Assembly: GCF_000379125.1 (NCBI RefSeq) | Contig: NZ_KB900626.1 | Coordinates: 498,014-562,013 of the forward strand | Direction: 5' to 3' | Source: Methylosinus sp. LW4 | GTDB taxonomy: Bacteria; Pseudomonadota; Alphaproteobacteria; Rhizobiales; Beijerinckiaceae | DNA length: 64,000 nt | In this document: one piece after another, positions 8,851 to 17,883 of the stretch | Layout of the letters: every line of letters begins with the position of its first letter | How positions within the stretch are numbered: the first letter of the stretch is position 1 | Program-made: the position numbers and the translations under genes | The notes under the pieces: generated by a model | What the model was told of the DNA's origin: nothing | Databases searched by the model: none | Seen by the model: the letters and a program-made list of their open reading frames with translations, nothing else

Positions 8851-9435
8851 ATGGCGACCGATGTGAGCGAGTGGCGAGACGGGATGCCATTCTTTGGAGG
8901 CGCGCTCTGGATCGACTTTCTCAATACGACGCCGGTGATGAACGGCGAGGCGGTCGATTTTCTCTCCGACGCGGAGGGGCTGGCCAAATGGGCGCGCGCC
9001 GCGGGAATCGATTGCGCAGTGAAACCGTCGAAGGCGGAGCTGAAGTCGGCGTGGGAGGCGCGCGCGGCGCTACGCGCGCTCTTCGACAAGCTTTCTGCGG
9101 GGCGCGCGATCTCCGCCCAGCGCCTCGAGCCGATCGATCGCCTGCTCGGCGCGGTGGTGATTCGTCAGCGATTGAACCTGCGTGACGGCCATGTGGCGCT
9201 CATCGAGGATGCGCGCATCGAGAAGGATGTCGTGGCGACGACCGTCGCGCGGGATTTCGCGCAATTCGTTTGTGAGGCGGAGCCTGCTCGGCTCAAGCGC
9301 TGCGGCAACCCGGCGTGCTCTATGGTGTTCTACGATCGCGGCCGCAATAACATTCGGCGCTGGTGCACGATGGCGATCTGCGGCAATCGCGACAAGGTCG
9401 CGCAATATCGCGCGCGCAAGGCGCGAGAGAAATGA
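8851..9435 (+). CDS. ABATE/CGNR zinc-finger transcriptional regulator
   Basis: A 194-residue protein with an N-terminal ABATE (stress-induced regulator) domain beginning with FFGGALWIDFLNT and a C-terminal CGNR zinc finger. The four zinc ligands are Cys151, Cys156, Cys172 and Cys177 in RCGNPACSMVFYD and WCTMAICGNRDK; CGNR itself is residues 177-180. The family regulates nearby enzymes in response to unknown signals. The gene is divergent from the alpha/beta hydrolase, so that hydrolase and the SDR gene behind it are the likely targets. Confidence 0.93.
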   Translation: MATDVSEWRDGMPFFGGALWIDFLNTTPVMNGEAVDFLSDAEGLAKWARAAGIDCAVKPSKAELKSAWEARAALRALFDKLSAGRAISAQRLEPIDRLLGAVVIRQRLNLRDGHVALIEDARIEKDVVATTVARDFAQFVCEAEPARLKRCGNPACSMVFYDRGRNNIRRWCTMAICGNRDKVAQYRARKAREK

Positions 9436-9841
9436 GCTATGTCCGCGGCCGAGTCGCGGCCCGGCATTCCAATAAGCGTGGAATCGTCTCTCGAGTCGGA
9501 GCGATGGGCGTTTCTGCAATCCCGATGTCGAACGCATGCTCGTCTATGGCGCTTCGAGCCGCATCCAGATTTGATCGAATATAATGCAATCTGGCGTCTT
9601 ATAGTAAAGTCACAAGCAGGGGTCGCGCCTCGTCCTGCCGGAAGGAATACCGAACCCAACACCTTCGGTGTCCACAAAAATGTCTCTATTGGACCAGGAT
9701 TTAGGCGGATTGCCTTGATTATCGGCTTGCCCGAGGACCTCTGCGGTCACTACCTATATTACAAATATATCACGTGTTCGGCGAGCCGCCGCCGCTAGTC
9801 GTGGCGCAACCGTTTCATATAGAGCGCAACCAAGGGATGTC
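9436..9841. other. 406-base intergenic region upstream of the receptor fusion
   Basis: The stretch is poorer in GC than its neighbours from about 9570 on and has no convincing gene; a 119-codon open frame at 9439-9798 has no family features. The AT-rich part around 9750-9775 (TATATTACAAATATATCACG) is the likeliest promoter region for the receptor gene. I saw no Fur-box palindrome and no cobalamin riboswitch core. AAGGGATG directly before the ATG at 9842 is its ribosome binding site. Confidence 0.45.
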
Positions 9842-12800
9842 ATGACAAAGAACAGCGCTGCGACGCCGCATATACGTGATGCGGTTTACTCCACCAGCTC
9901 CGCGCTCGCTTTGTCGGTCGTTCTGACAGTCGCCGCCTCGGCTCAGGAGGCTTTGCCGGCGATCGAGATCGGCGTGGCGTCGGGCGGCTCCAACGCCGCC
10001 TCCTCGGGAGCGCCGCTGGCGCCGCAGCTCGCCCGGCCGGATCTCCAGCCCGACAATGTCGCCAATGCCGCGCGCGTCGCCACCAGCAGCCGCTCGCACA
10101 CGCAGACATTCACGCGGCAGGACATAGAGGAGCTGAACCCGCAGGATGTGTTCGGCCTGCTGCGCAATGCGACCAGCATTCTCGTCACCTATCAGGGCCG
10201 CAAATTTCCGAACAATCTGAAATTCCGCGGCGACGGCAATTTCGGCTTCATCGTCGACGGCGCCTATGTGAGCGCGCAGACCGCAGGCCTGATGATGCAA
10301 TCGCTGCCCGTTTCGGCGCTCGATCAGGTCGATGTCGTGCGCGACGCTTCGGCGCTGACGCATGGCCCGCTCGTCGATTTCGGCTCCTCCTCGGGCGCGC
10401 TCAACAGCGGCTTCGTCGTCGTGCGCACACATACGCCGCAAGAGAATGAAATGGAGCTGCGCACGGCGGCGCAGAGCTATGGCGGCGTGCTCGGCAGCGT
10501 CTATGGCGGCTATGTCTTCGGGAAGAAGCCCGGCGAGATTCCAGCCTTTATCTCGGGCTTCATTAAGAAGAGCTCCGACGATGGGCCGGCGAACGGCTCC
10601 AACTGGAACGACACGGTCGCCGGCTTGCTCAAGGGCGGCTTCACTGTCGGTCCGCTCGACACCAGCTTCACCCTGTTTCAGTCGAGCACGCGCTATGGCT
10701 TTCAGCAGGGGACCTTCGGCGAGCAGACGGCGAGCACGCTCGCGCAGAAATGGGGCTATTCGCCGATCGAATCGACATTCCTATCCTGGAACTCGACGTT
10801 CCGCTGGGACGAGCACAATGTCAGCCTGCTCACGCTCGCCTATACGCGAACGGAGGACAACAACGTCCTCGCCTCCTTCACCAGCCCCAATCTGACAGTC
10901 GCCAATGAGCAGGGCTATACCGGCCAGATCAACGCGCGCCACAGCTTCACCTATGATGGCACATTGGCGCAGCTCGGCCTGCAATATGTGAACTGGGCGA
11001 GCCCCAGCGGACAGACCAATTACGCCAATTATGCGCGCAAGGAGGACACGCTCAGCGGCTATGGCAATTTCGAGCAGAAGCTGCTCGAAGATCGCCTGAT
11101 CTTCGACGCGAGCTTCCGGCTGGACAATCACTTCGATTATGTCGGAGTCGATTCGGCCGGAACGACGAGATATTTCTACAATCGCGGCTTCCCGCTCGCG
11201 GTGAATTATGCGGGCGGCGCCACGGTGAAGCCGCTGCGCGGATCGGGGATCGGTGGGATGGGCGCGTCCCTCGGCGATCTCAATCCGCTCGAGGGCCTCG
11301 CCAATGTCTCCTTCAGCGGCCGCTACTCGCACACTGAGCAGAGCGATATGTCCGGCATTATCGCGGACGCGAACGTCACTCTGCTGCCGGAGAAGCAGGA
11401 CAAATACGAAGCGGGCGTCAAAATCCCGGTCTTCCGCTGGTTCACGCCGGAAGTGACTTATTTCGACACCGAAATTCAGAACAACAAGCAGCCCTCGCGC
11501 ACCGTCACGGTGAACAATAACAACATCACTTACTGGACGCAGGGCAATACCTCGCGCAAGGGCGTAGAGGCGGTCGCGCAAGGCGTGCTGCAGGACGAGC
11601 TTTTCGGCAAGACGACCTATCGCGGCAGCTACACGCGGCTGACCGAGGTCTATAGCAATTCGCTGGGAACCTACGACTGGCTCAACCCCTATCGCTTCCA
11701 GACTCCCAGAACGCAAATCAACTTCGCGTTCACCCATGCTTGGGACCGTTTCACCGGCACGGTCGCGCTCAATCATGTCTCCATGTACTGGTCCAATGGC
11801 TTCGCCGTCGACAACGCCTATCACCAGATCGGCAACTACACGACGCTGGACGCCAACATCGCTTATAAATTCCAGCTCATGGATTGGGATGCGCGGCTCA
11901 GCTTCTACGGCCGCAACATCACCAATAAGCGCTATGAGACGATCTACACCTACAAGGCCTGGGGCGCCGTCTGGGGCTCGGAGCTGAAGCTCTCCTGGGG
12001 CGAGCATTCCTCGCCCGTGCCGCTGCCGGGCATGGCGGCGCCGGCCGGAGCCGACGATGCGCCGTCGCCCTGGAGCGGGCTCTACGCCGGCCTCAACGCC
12101 GGCGGACTCTTCGGCGACGGACATGGGGTCAACACGGTTCCCGGCACGTCCACCATTCTCGGCGACGCTTACGACGACAAGGGCGCGGTCGGCCGCCCGG
12201 CGACCTTCTTCGGCCGGGCCAGCGCCTCCAGCGCGGCGAGCACGATCCCGCTCGGCGTCGGCGGCGGAATCGGCGGCGCGCAGCTCGGCTATAATTGGCG
12301 CTTCCGTCCCGATGTGATCGGCGGTCTCGAGCTCGATCTGCAAGGCGTGGCGGGCGGGCGCGCCTCGGGCTCCTCGCTGCGCTCCGCGACTGAGCCCGTC
12401 ACCGGCGCGAATGTGGCGACGTCGACGGCGGTGACGAAGAGCCTCGCCTATCTCGGCACGGCGCGCGGCCGCGTCGGCTATCTCGTGGCGCCGACGCTGC
12501 TTCCCTATCTCACCGCCGGTCTCGCCTATGGCGAAGGCGGCTTCTCGACGTCTCTGACGCAGTCCTCCACCGCGGCGTCCTTCGCGCCGAACGGCGGAAC
12601 CATCGGCTCTTCGTCGATCCGCATCGGCTGGGCGGCGGGCGCTGGCGGCGAATGGATGTTCCGGCAGAGTTGGAGCGCCAAGCTGGAATATCTGCGCTAC
12701 GACCTCGGCAACCAGGGCGCCTATGGGATCATGGCCGGCTATAATCAGACAGCGGCCGCCAATCCGGGCCTCTATGGGGCGGCCGTGATCTCGTCGTCGC

Positions 12801-12850
12801 GCCTCGCCGGCCATGTCCTGCGCGCCGGCGTCAACTATCATTTTGAATAG
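9842..12850 (+). CDS. TonB-dependent receptor fused to an Omp25-like beta-barrel
   Basis: A 1002-residue outer-membrane protein with two barrels in one chain. Residues 1-34 form a signal peptide (core SALALSVVLTVAASA). Residues about 75-200 are a plug (RSHTQTFTRQDIEELNPQDVF cut short here, then the FIVDGAYV and LDQVDVVRDASAL segments). A receptor barrel runs to about residue 725, ending in the strand GAVWGSELKLSW. After a Pro/Ala linker (PVPLPGMAAPAGADDAPS) comes a full Omp25/RopB-type porin-like domain (741-1002) with WSGLYAGLNAGG, LAYLGTARGRVGY, WSAKLEYLRYDLG and the final strand HVLRAGVNYHFE. No frameshift joins the two. exbB, exbD and tonB follow 520 bases downstream. Ligand unknown. Confidence 0.9.
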   Translation: MTKNSAATPHIRDAVYSTSSALALSVVLTVAASAQEALPAIEIGVASGGSNAASSGAPLAPQLARPDLQPDNVANAARVATSSRSHTQTFTRQDIEELNPQDVFGLLRNATSILVTYQGRKFPNNLKFRGDGNFGFIVDGAYVSAQTAGLMMQSLPVSALDQVDVVRDASALTHGPLVDFGSSSGALNSGFVVVRTHTPQENEMELRTAAQSYGGVLGSVYGGYVFGKKPGEIPAFISGFIKKSSDDGPANGSNWNDTVAGLLKGGFTVGPLDTSFTLFQSSTRYGFQQGTFGEQTASTLAQKWGYSPIESTFLSWNSTFRWDEHNVSLLTLAYTRTEDNNVLASFTSPNLTVANEQGYTGQINARHSFTYDGTLAQLGLQYVNWASPSGQTNYANYARKEDTLSGYGNFEQKLLEDRLIFDASFRLDNHFDYVGVDSAGTTRYFYNRGFPLAVNYAGGATVKPLRGSGIGGMGASLGDLNPLEGLANVSFSGRYSHTEQSDMSGIIADANVTLLPEKQDKYEAGVKIPVFRWFTPEVTYFDTEIQNNKQPSRTVTVNNNNITYWTQGNTSRKGVEAVAQGVLQDELFGKTTYRGSYTRLTEVYSNSLGTYDWLNPYRFQTPRTQINFAFTHAWDRFTGTVALNHVSMYWSNGFAVDNAYHQIGNYTTLDANIAYKFQLMDWDARLSFYGRNITNKRYETIYTYKAWGAVWGSELKLSWGEHSSPVPLPGMAAPAGADDAPSPWSGLYAGLNAGGLFGDGHGVNTVPGTSTILGDAYDDKGAVGRPATFFGRASASSAASTIPLGVGGGIGGAQLGYNWRFRPDVIGGLELDLQGVAGGRASGSSLRSATEPVTGANVATSTAVTKSLAYLGTARGRVGYLVAPTLLPYLTAGLAYGEGGFSTSLTQSSTAASFAPNGGTIGSSSIRIGWAAGAGGEWMFRQSWSAKLEYLRYDLGNQGAYGIMAGYNQTAAANPGLYGAAVISSSRLAGHVLRAGVNYHFE

Positions 12851-13372
12851 AGGCCGACGATTCTCGTGTGCATCGGGAGAGGGCCGGCATAGCGCCGTCT
12901 CTCTCTTTGCGCGCAGGCGTAGCAATCTCGGTCGGTTTTCGGCTCTTAGAGCAGGGAGTCGAAAGGCGCGATCATCTATTGCAAAAAAAATCCGCAAGTC
13001 AGCAAAAAAAGATGCAACTTGTGCGAGAATTGGACAATAGCGCCGCCGCTCGGCCATTTCGATAAAGCTTTCCGTCCCGTTGTCGCCGGCGAGGTAATTT
13101 CCTCGTTACTTTAGACTGGCTTTGGACGCCGAACGCAGCGACGAATTATATTGGGTGGCTGAAAATCAGGCGCCCGCATTCGGCTGCTTTGTCTGCGCGC
13201 GAATTTTCCCATTGACGCGATCTCGGCGCGTTCGCAATGTAACGAATGTAGATATCGACGCGATGGAACACTCGTCGTGGGCGAGCGCGTCATGGCGAGC
13301 GATGACGAGTGCGGCGCGCCCAGGGCTCTCGACATTCGTCCTTCGCGATCGCCTCTGCTGGAGAATTGCGCA
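12851..13372. other. 522-base intergenic region with two phased A-tracts
   Basis: No convincing gene. An eight-A run (12983-12990) and a seven-A run (13004-13010) have centres about 20.5 bases apart, two helical turns, flanked by TTGCA and TGCAA; such phasing bends DNA and can boost a promoter. The region probably contains the end of the receptor transcript and a promoter for exbB-exbD-tonB. Confidence 0.4.
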
Positions 13373-13801
13373 ATGCAAATGGAATGGTTGTCGACGGCGA
13401 TCGATTTCGGCGTCATAGGGCTGCTGGCCGCGCTCAGCGTCGTCGTTGTCGCCGTGGCGCTGGAGCGGCATTTTTTCTACCGGGCGATCGACATTGCGAC
13501 CTTCACCAGCATCAAGGCGCTGGAGCTGGAATTGACCAAGCGCCTCGTCGTCATCGCATCCGTCGCCTCCAACGCGCCTTACATCGGACTGCTCGGCACT
13601 GTGCTCGGCATTATGCTGACCTTCTATAATCTCGGCCTCGACGCTTCGGCGGACGCCAGCAAGATCATGGCCGGCCTCGCGCTCGCGCTCAAGGCGACGG
13701 CGATCGGGCTCGTCGTCGCGCTCTTGTCGGTGGTCTCCTACAACGCCCTTTTGCGCAAGACGAAGGTGCTGATGCTGAAGTGGGAGATCGCCCATGGATG
13801 A
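13373..13801 (+). CDS. exbB: Short ExbB-type proton channel subunit
   Basis: A 142-residue MotA/TolQ/ExbB-family protein, the short type (about 140 residues) seen in small TonB-ExbB-ExbD sets. Three membrane segments are visible (near residues 8-30, 60-82 and 95-118), with the conserved stretch [20 protein letters not shown] before the second and [19 protein letters not shown] in the third. With ExbD it conducts protons to energise TonB. Start ATG 13373 is preceded by GGAG; starts upstream give an N-terminus unlike the family. It overlaps exbD by 8 bases. Confidence 0.93.
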   Translation: MQMEWLSTAIDFGVIGLLAALSVVVVAVALERHFFYRAIDIATFTSIKALELELTKRLVVIASVASNAPYIGLLGTVLGIMLTFYNLGLDASADASKIMAGLALALKATAIGLVVALLSVVSYNALLRKTKVLMLKWEIAHG

Positions 13802-14177
13802 GAAGCCTTTCGAGACGCTCAACGTCATTCCGCTCGTCGATGTGATGCTCGTGCTTCTCACAATGGTGCTGACGACGGCGAATTTCATCGCGACGGGCCG
13901 CATACCGGTCGCCTTGCCGCAGGCTGCGCAGACGCAGGTCGACCGCCAGAAGGATAAGACGATCGAGATCGCCGCCGACGGAAGCGTCTATTTCGACGGC
14001 CATGTCGCGACCAAGGACGAGTTGCGGAGCCGGCTCACAGGCCTGCCGCCGGAAACGGGCTTCCTCATTCGCGCCGATCGCGCTGTGGCATTGCAGAGCT
14101 TCATCGACGTCGCCGAGCTGCTCAAGCGCATGAGCTTCACCAAGGTCGCCGTGCAGACCAAGAACAGTCCCAAGTGA
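13794..14177 (+). CDS. exbD: ExbD-type proton channel subunit
   Basis: A 127-residue ExbD/TolR protein: short cytoplasmic N-terminus, one membrane helix with the essential proton-carrying aspartate (Asp16 in [15 protein letters not shown]), and a periplasmic domain ending in [15 protein letters not shown]. The [16 protein letters not shown] stretch matches the periplasmic fold. Its start overlaps exbB and its end overlaps or abuts tonB, so the three are translationally coupled. Confidence 0.95.
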   Translation: MDEKPFETLNVIPLVDVMLVLLTMVLTTANFIATGRIPVALPQAAQTQVDRQKDKTIEIAADGSVYFDGHVATKDELRSRLTGLPPETGFLIRADRAVALQSFIDVAELLKRMSFTKVAVQTKNSPK

Positions 14178-14188
14178 GAGGCGCAGAG

Positions 14189-14920
14189 ATGGCTTTCCTG
14201 GCGGCGTCCGCGCCAATGAACACTGTGAGACCGGCGAGCCGGTTCACCATCTATCATGGCGTCGCGCTCTCTTTGGCGCTGCATGCCCTGCTATGCGCGC
14301 CCTACCTTCTGCATCGTCTCTATGCGACCGAAGAAGAGGCTTCGGTTCTCGTCTTCGAGCTCGATGGTCTCGTCGATGACGAGCAGACCGACGAGAAAGT
14401 GCAGCAGGATAATGCGGGCGCGACTCAGGAGACCGCGCCGAATGAGACTCGGGCGTCGGAGGCGAAGCCTGTCGAGCAGCGCGAGCAGGCGGATGAAGGC
14501 GAGGCCAATGCAGCCGCGGTCCCCGCTCAGGCACCTTCGCAGTCGAAGCCAGACCCGGCCGGCTCCGCCAATGTGACCGGCGCGCAGGAGCAGCAGGTCG
14601 CGCGCACCATCGCCCGCCGCACGGTAAGCGAGGAAGACCGCATTCGCGCCTATTTGCGGCAATTATCGAAGCGCGTTCACGAGCGGCTGGTTTATCCAGA
14701 GGAGGGGCGTCGCGCCGGGCTGCGGGGCGTCGCGAAAGTCTCCTTCCGCATCCTCGAGAGCGGACAAATCCGCGAAGAAACGCTCAAGATCGTTTCGACC
14801 AGCGGTCAGGAGCGCCTCGACGTCAGCGCGTTGAAAACGGTGCGATCGAGCGCGCCCTTCGCAGCGCCGCCGCGGGAGATGAATGTGGCTATCGACGTCG
14901 AGTTCGGCCCCTCGCGCTGA
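14189..14920 (+). CDS. tonB: TonB energy-transducing protein
   Basis: A 243-residue TonB-family protein. A single N-terminal membrane helix (VALSLALHALLCAPYLL) keeps the Ser-x3-His arrangement that contacts ExbB-ExbD. The periplasmic linker is Glu/Gln/Ala-rich rather than Pro-Lys-rich. The C-terminal TonB domain (about residues 150-243) includes RLVYPEEGRRAGLRGVAKV and ILESGQI. The ATG at 14189 has a GAGAGG seven bases upstream; a GTG at 14174 overlapping the exbD stop (GTGA) is the alternative. Its natural partner is likely the fused receptor upstream. Confidence 0.92.
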   Translation: MAFLAASAPMNTVRPASRFTIYHGVALSLALHALLCAPYLLHRLYATEEEASVLVFELDGLVDDEQTDEKVQQDNAGATQETAPNETRASEAKPVEQREQADEGEANAAAVPAQAPSQSKPDPAGSANVTGAQEQQVARTIARRTVSEEDRIRAYLRQLSKRVHERLVYPEEGRRAGLRGVAKVSFRILESGQIREETLKIVSTSGQERLDVSALKTVRSSAPFAAPPREMNVAIDVEFGPSR

Positions 14921-15004
14921 GCGCGAATTTCGCCGGCGCTCGGGGGCGTCGCCCGCTCGTCGCAAGCAGTCGGCCGACGCTCCCGCACTTATCGCGCTCG
15001 CTGT

Positions 15005-16297
15005 TTACGCGGATAGAGCCTCTCTACTCGGAGCCTGCTCGGAATCATCGGCGAGCGCGGCGGCGGCCGCCTCCGTAGCCGCCATATCGAGACGCGGGCT
15101 GAAGAGCGTGGTGATCTTCTTGGCGATGATCGACCAGTCGAATTGCTCCTTGGCGATGGCGCGCGCCTTCGCGCGGATCGCCTCGCCGCGCTCGGTTTCC
15201 CAAACGCGCTCGCGCAGCAATGTCTGCAGCTCGCTCTCATTCTGAGCCGCTACATGCCATCCGTCCGCGGCGACGCCGCGTGCGCCGAACTCATTGGCGA
15301 CGATCAGGCATCCGGCCGCCATATAGTCGAAGAGCTTCAAATTGGTTCCGCCGCCGGAAAACAGCAGCTGCAGAGCGATGTCCGCCGAGCTCAGGAGCGC
15401 GATCTTGAGATCGTCCTCGACGTAATCGAACCACAGCTCGTCGAAGGGAACATCGGGCCAGCCGGTGCGGTCGGCCTGCGCGATCGAGCCGATCAAGGCG
15501 ACAGCGCCGTCGAAACCTGCCTGCGCCAGCAGCTGCCGCGCCTTGGAATAGGATTCGACATTCGGCCCATAGCCGCTGCCCAAAAAGACGGCCAGCGTCT
15601 TGTCGCCGATCTGCAGCCTGCTGCGAAGCTCGTCGCGGCTCGCCTTGTCCCAGACCGGATATTGGGAGCAATCGACGCCATTGGGCGCGACAGTGATCTT
15701 GCCGCGCGGCACATCGTATAATTGCGCCATGCGCTCGGCGTCATGGGCGCTCACAGTGGTCACGAAATGGGCCTCGCGACAGGCCATTCTCTCGGCGTGA
15801 AACACCGTATCCACGAAGGAATCGAGCTGCGCCGCGCCGAGTCCGCCGCGGAAATGCTGCTCCTTTATGTCATATTCGACATTGTGCGCTTCATATATTT
15901 TGAGGGCGTTCCGCTTGGCGAAGCCGAAGCCCAGAAGCGCGAGATAGGGATGCGAGGAGATGACGACATCGGCCGCGCCGATGATCTGCCGCGCGTCGCG
16001 CACGAACTCGTCCGAGAAATGATATTCCCTTATGCAGAGAACATCATGCGCGAGGCGCCGCGTCTTCTCCATTATGTGCCAGACGTGATGCTGGTCGCTG
16101 GGCGCCGCGGGGAAAACGATCACGTCGAAACGGTCGGCGAGCTTATAGCGCCTTATGTGATCGGTCTGCTTGAAATCATAGGCGATGAGCGTGACGTCAT
16201 GCTCTTTCGCGATATTCTTGTAGACCGAGACGTAACGGGTCTGCCCGCCGTCGCGGACCGGGGTGATGTCGAATGTGGAAAGGACAACGATCTTCAT
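15005..16297 (-). CDS. GT4-type glycosyltransferase
   Basis: A 430-residue GT-B glycosyltransferase and the last gene of a minus-strand operon. The N-terminal half starts MKIVVLSTFDITPVRDGGQTRY and holds the acceptor-binding Rossmann domain; the C-terminal half has TVAPNGVDCSQYPV, LAVFLGSGYGPNVES and the nucleotide-sugar region LLFSGGGTNLKLFDYMAAG. Its ATG overlaps the stop of the preceding gene by one base (TGATG), indicating coupling. Donor and acceptor are not evident. Confidence 0.9.
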   Translation of the reverse strand: MKIVVLSTFDITPVRDGGQTRYVSVYKNIAKEHDVTLIAYDFKQTDHIRRYKLADRFDVIVFPAAPSDQHHVWHIMEKTRRLAHDVLCIREYHFSDEFVRDARQIIGAADVVISSHPYLALLGFGFAKRNALKIYEAHNVEYDIKEQHFRGGLGAAQLDSFVDTVFHAERMACREAHFVTTVSAHDAERMAQLYDVPRGKITVAPNGVDCSQYPVWDKASRDELRSRLQIGDKTLAVFLGSGYGPNVESYSKARQLLAQAGFDGAVALIGSIAQADRTGWPDVPFDELWFDYVEDDLKIALLSSADIALQLLFSGGGTNLKLFDYMAAGCLIVANEFGARGVAADGWHVAAQNESELQTLLRERVWETERGEAIRAKARAIAKEQFDWSIIAKKITTLFSPRLDMAATEAAAAALADDSEQAPSREALSA

Positions 16298-17883
16298 CAG
16301 CGCGTTCCTTTCAAGACATCGATGATTGTTTTGGCGACGCGGTCCCAATCGAAGCGCGACGCGGCCTCCTTTGCTTTGGAGGCGAGGCGCGAGCGCAGCT
16401 CGGAATCGAGCGAGAGCTCGCGCAGTCCCTGAGCGATCGAGCTCACCGACAAAGGATCCACGAGAACGGCGGCGTTCTTCGCTATGTCCTGCATGCTGGT
16501 TTCCTGTGAGGTCAAGACCGGGACGCCGCAGGCCATGGCCTCCAGCACGGGCATGCCGAATCCTTCATAGACGCTGGGATAGGCGACGAACATCGCGCCC
16601 GAATACAGCGCCGACAAATCGTCATTGTCGACGCCGCTCAGCACTCTCACATGCTCGGAGAGCCCGCTGTTGGCGATCAGCCGCACCAATTCGTCATATC
16701 CCCACCCATGCGAGCCGACGATGGCGAGCTGCGGCGGATGGTCGACGCCGCGGCGAAATTCGTCATAGGCCTGAACCAGACGAACATGGTTCTTGCGCGG
16801 CTCCAGCGTCCCGACATTGAGAATATAGTCTCGACGAAGGCCGAATTTGGCGATCGCCGCGTCCACCACGGGAGCGGGGCGCGGCCCGATCGCCCCAGGG
16901 CCGATCCATGAGGTCGTCAGACGCTCGGGAGAGACGCCGACATTGTCGATAATGTCCTTGCGGGTCGTCTCCGAGTTGCAAAAAATGTGATCGGCGCGTT
17001 TGAATACATCGATGACATTGGCGAAATTTTCGATCGCGTCCTTGCCGAAGAAGTTCGGAAACAGGATCGGGATGACGTCATGCGCCCAGCTCGCCAGAGC
17101 GAGCCCCGGGATGGCGATCGGAATGAAGTGATTCGCGAAATAGACGGTCGCGCCCATTTCACGCAGCTCGCGGCCCAGCTCCTGCAAATTGTAGGCGCGC
17201 CGCTGCTCGATCGCCGCTTGCACGACGCCATTGTAGCGACGATCGAAGCGGCCGTCCGCCAGGCTGTAGACGACCTTGTGCCGAATATGCACGCTGACGC
17301 GCGCCGTTTCGACGCGCGGGAAAAATTCGAGCGGGATTTCGGCGGCGCCATTGGTCCAGCGCCAAGCGCTCTCCGGGTCGTGATAGCCATTGGTGAGGCG
17401 GGCGTCGTCGAAGGCGAACTCCTGCGATCCCTTGTCCGATTCGATGACGATCTTGCTGAGGGCGACGCCGAGGCTGCGGCTGTCCGGCGAGTTCATCGTG
17501 TCGCAAGGACGCGCCGCTCGGCTGCGCAGCAACAATCTATGCCGAGGCGTCGGGCCGTCGTAATAATAGCAAACGCCGTCCGGCGTCGTTGTCTGCTCCG
17601 TCGGGACGATGCGGCCGTCGACCTCGAAGCGCACGCGCTCCCGATTTGTGCGCAGCGAGAAGGAGCCGGAGGATTTCAGCACGCTGCGATAGATCACGCG
17701 CGGTCTGAAGGCCAACGCCGCCAAGGCGTCTGGCCGCACCTCGCCGAAAAACGGGTCGGCGACGAAAACGAATTCGGCGTCGGGGGCGACTCTGGCGGCG
17801 GCGTTCAAAAAGCCGACGGAGACATTGAAAATTCCACCGCTGATCGACTGCTGAAAGGCGCCGGCGTCATATGCGATGATCAT
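16297..17883 (-). CDS. GT4-type glycosyltransferase with N-terminal extension
   Basis: A 528-residue protein. The C-terminal 300 residues are a GT4 glycosyltransferase (SWIGPGAIGPRP, YILNVGTLEPRKNHVRLVQAY, MFVAYPSVYEGFGMPVLEAMACGVPVLTS shortened here to its recognisable core). The N-terminal half is longer than usual and includes a beta-rich insertion around residues 85-200 (KIVIESDKGSQEFAFDDAR) that resembles a small carbohydrate-binding or sandwich domain; its role is unknown. ATG 17883 overlaps the upstream gene by four bases (ATGA). Confidence 0.9.
   Translation of the reverse strand: MIIAYDAGAFQQSISGGIFNVSVGFLNAAARVAPDAEFVFVADPFFGEVRPDALAALAFRPRVIYRSVLKSSGSFSLRTNRERVRFEVDGRIVPTEQTTTPDGVCYYYDGPTPRHRLLLRSRAARPCDTMNSPDSRSLGVALSKIVIESDKGSQEFAFDDARLTNGYHDPESAWRWTNGAAEIPLEFFPRVETARVSVHIRHKVVYSLADGRFDRRYNGVVQAAIEQRRAYNLQELGRELREMGATVYFANHFIPIAIPGLALASWAHDVIPILFPNFFGKDAIENFANVIDVFKRADHIFCNSETTRKDIIDNVGVSPERLTTSWIGPGAIGPRPAPVVDAAIAKFGLRRDYILNVGTLEPRKNHVRLVQAYDEFRRGVDHPPQLAIVGSHGWGYDELVRLIANSGLSEHVRVLSGVDNDDLSALYSGAMFVAYPSVYEGFGMPVLEAMACGVPVLTSQETSMQDIAKNAAVLVDPLSVSSIAQGLRELSLDSELRSRLASKAKEAASRFDWDRVAKTIIDVLKGTR

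Noticed and set aside
9436..9841. A cobalamin riboswitch or Fur box before the receptor gene
   Set aside because: No B12-box core or Fur palindrome could be found on either strand.
10781..13057. A 758-codon minus-strand open frame
   Set aside because: Antisense to the receptor fusion; composition is that of a reverse-complement shadow in GC-rich DNA.
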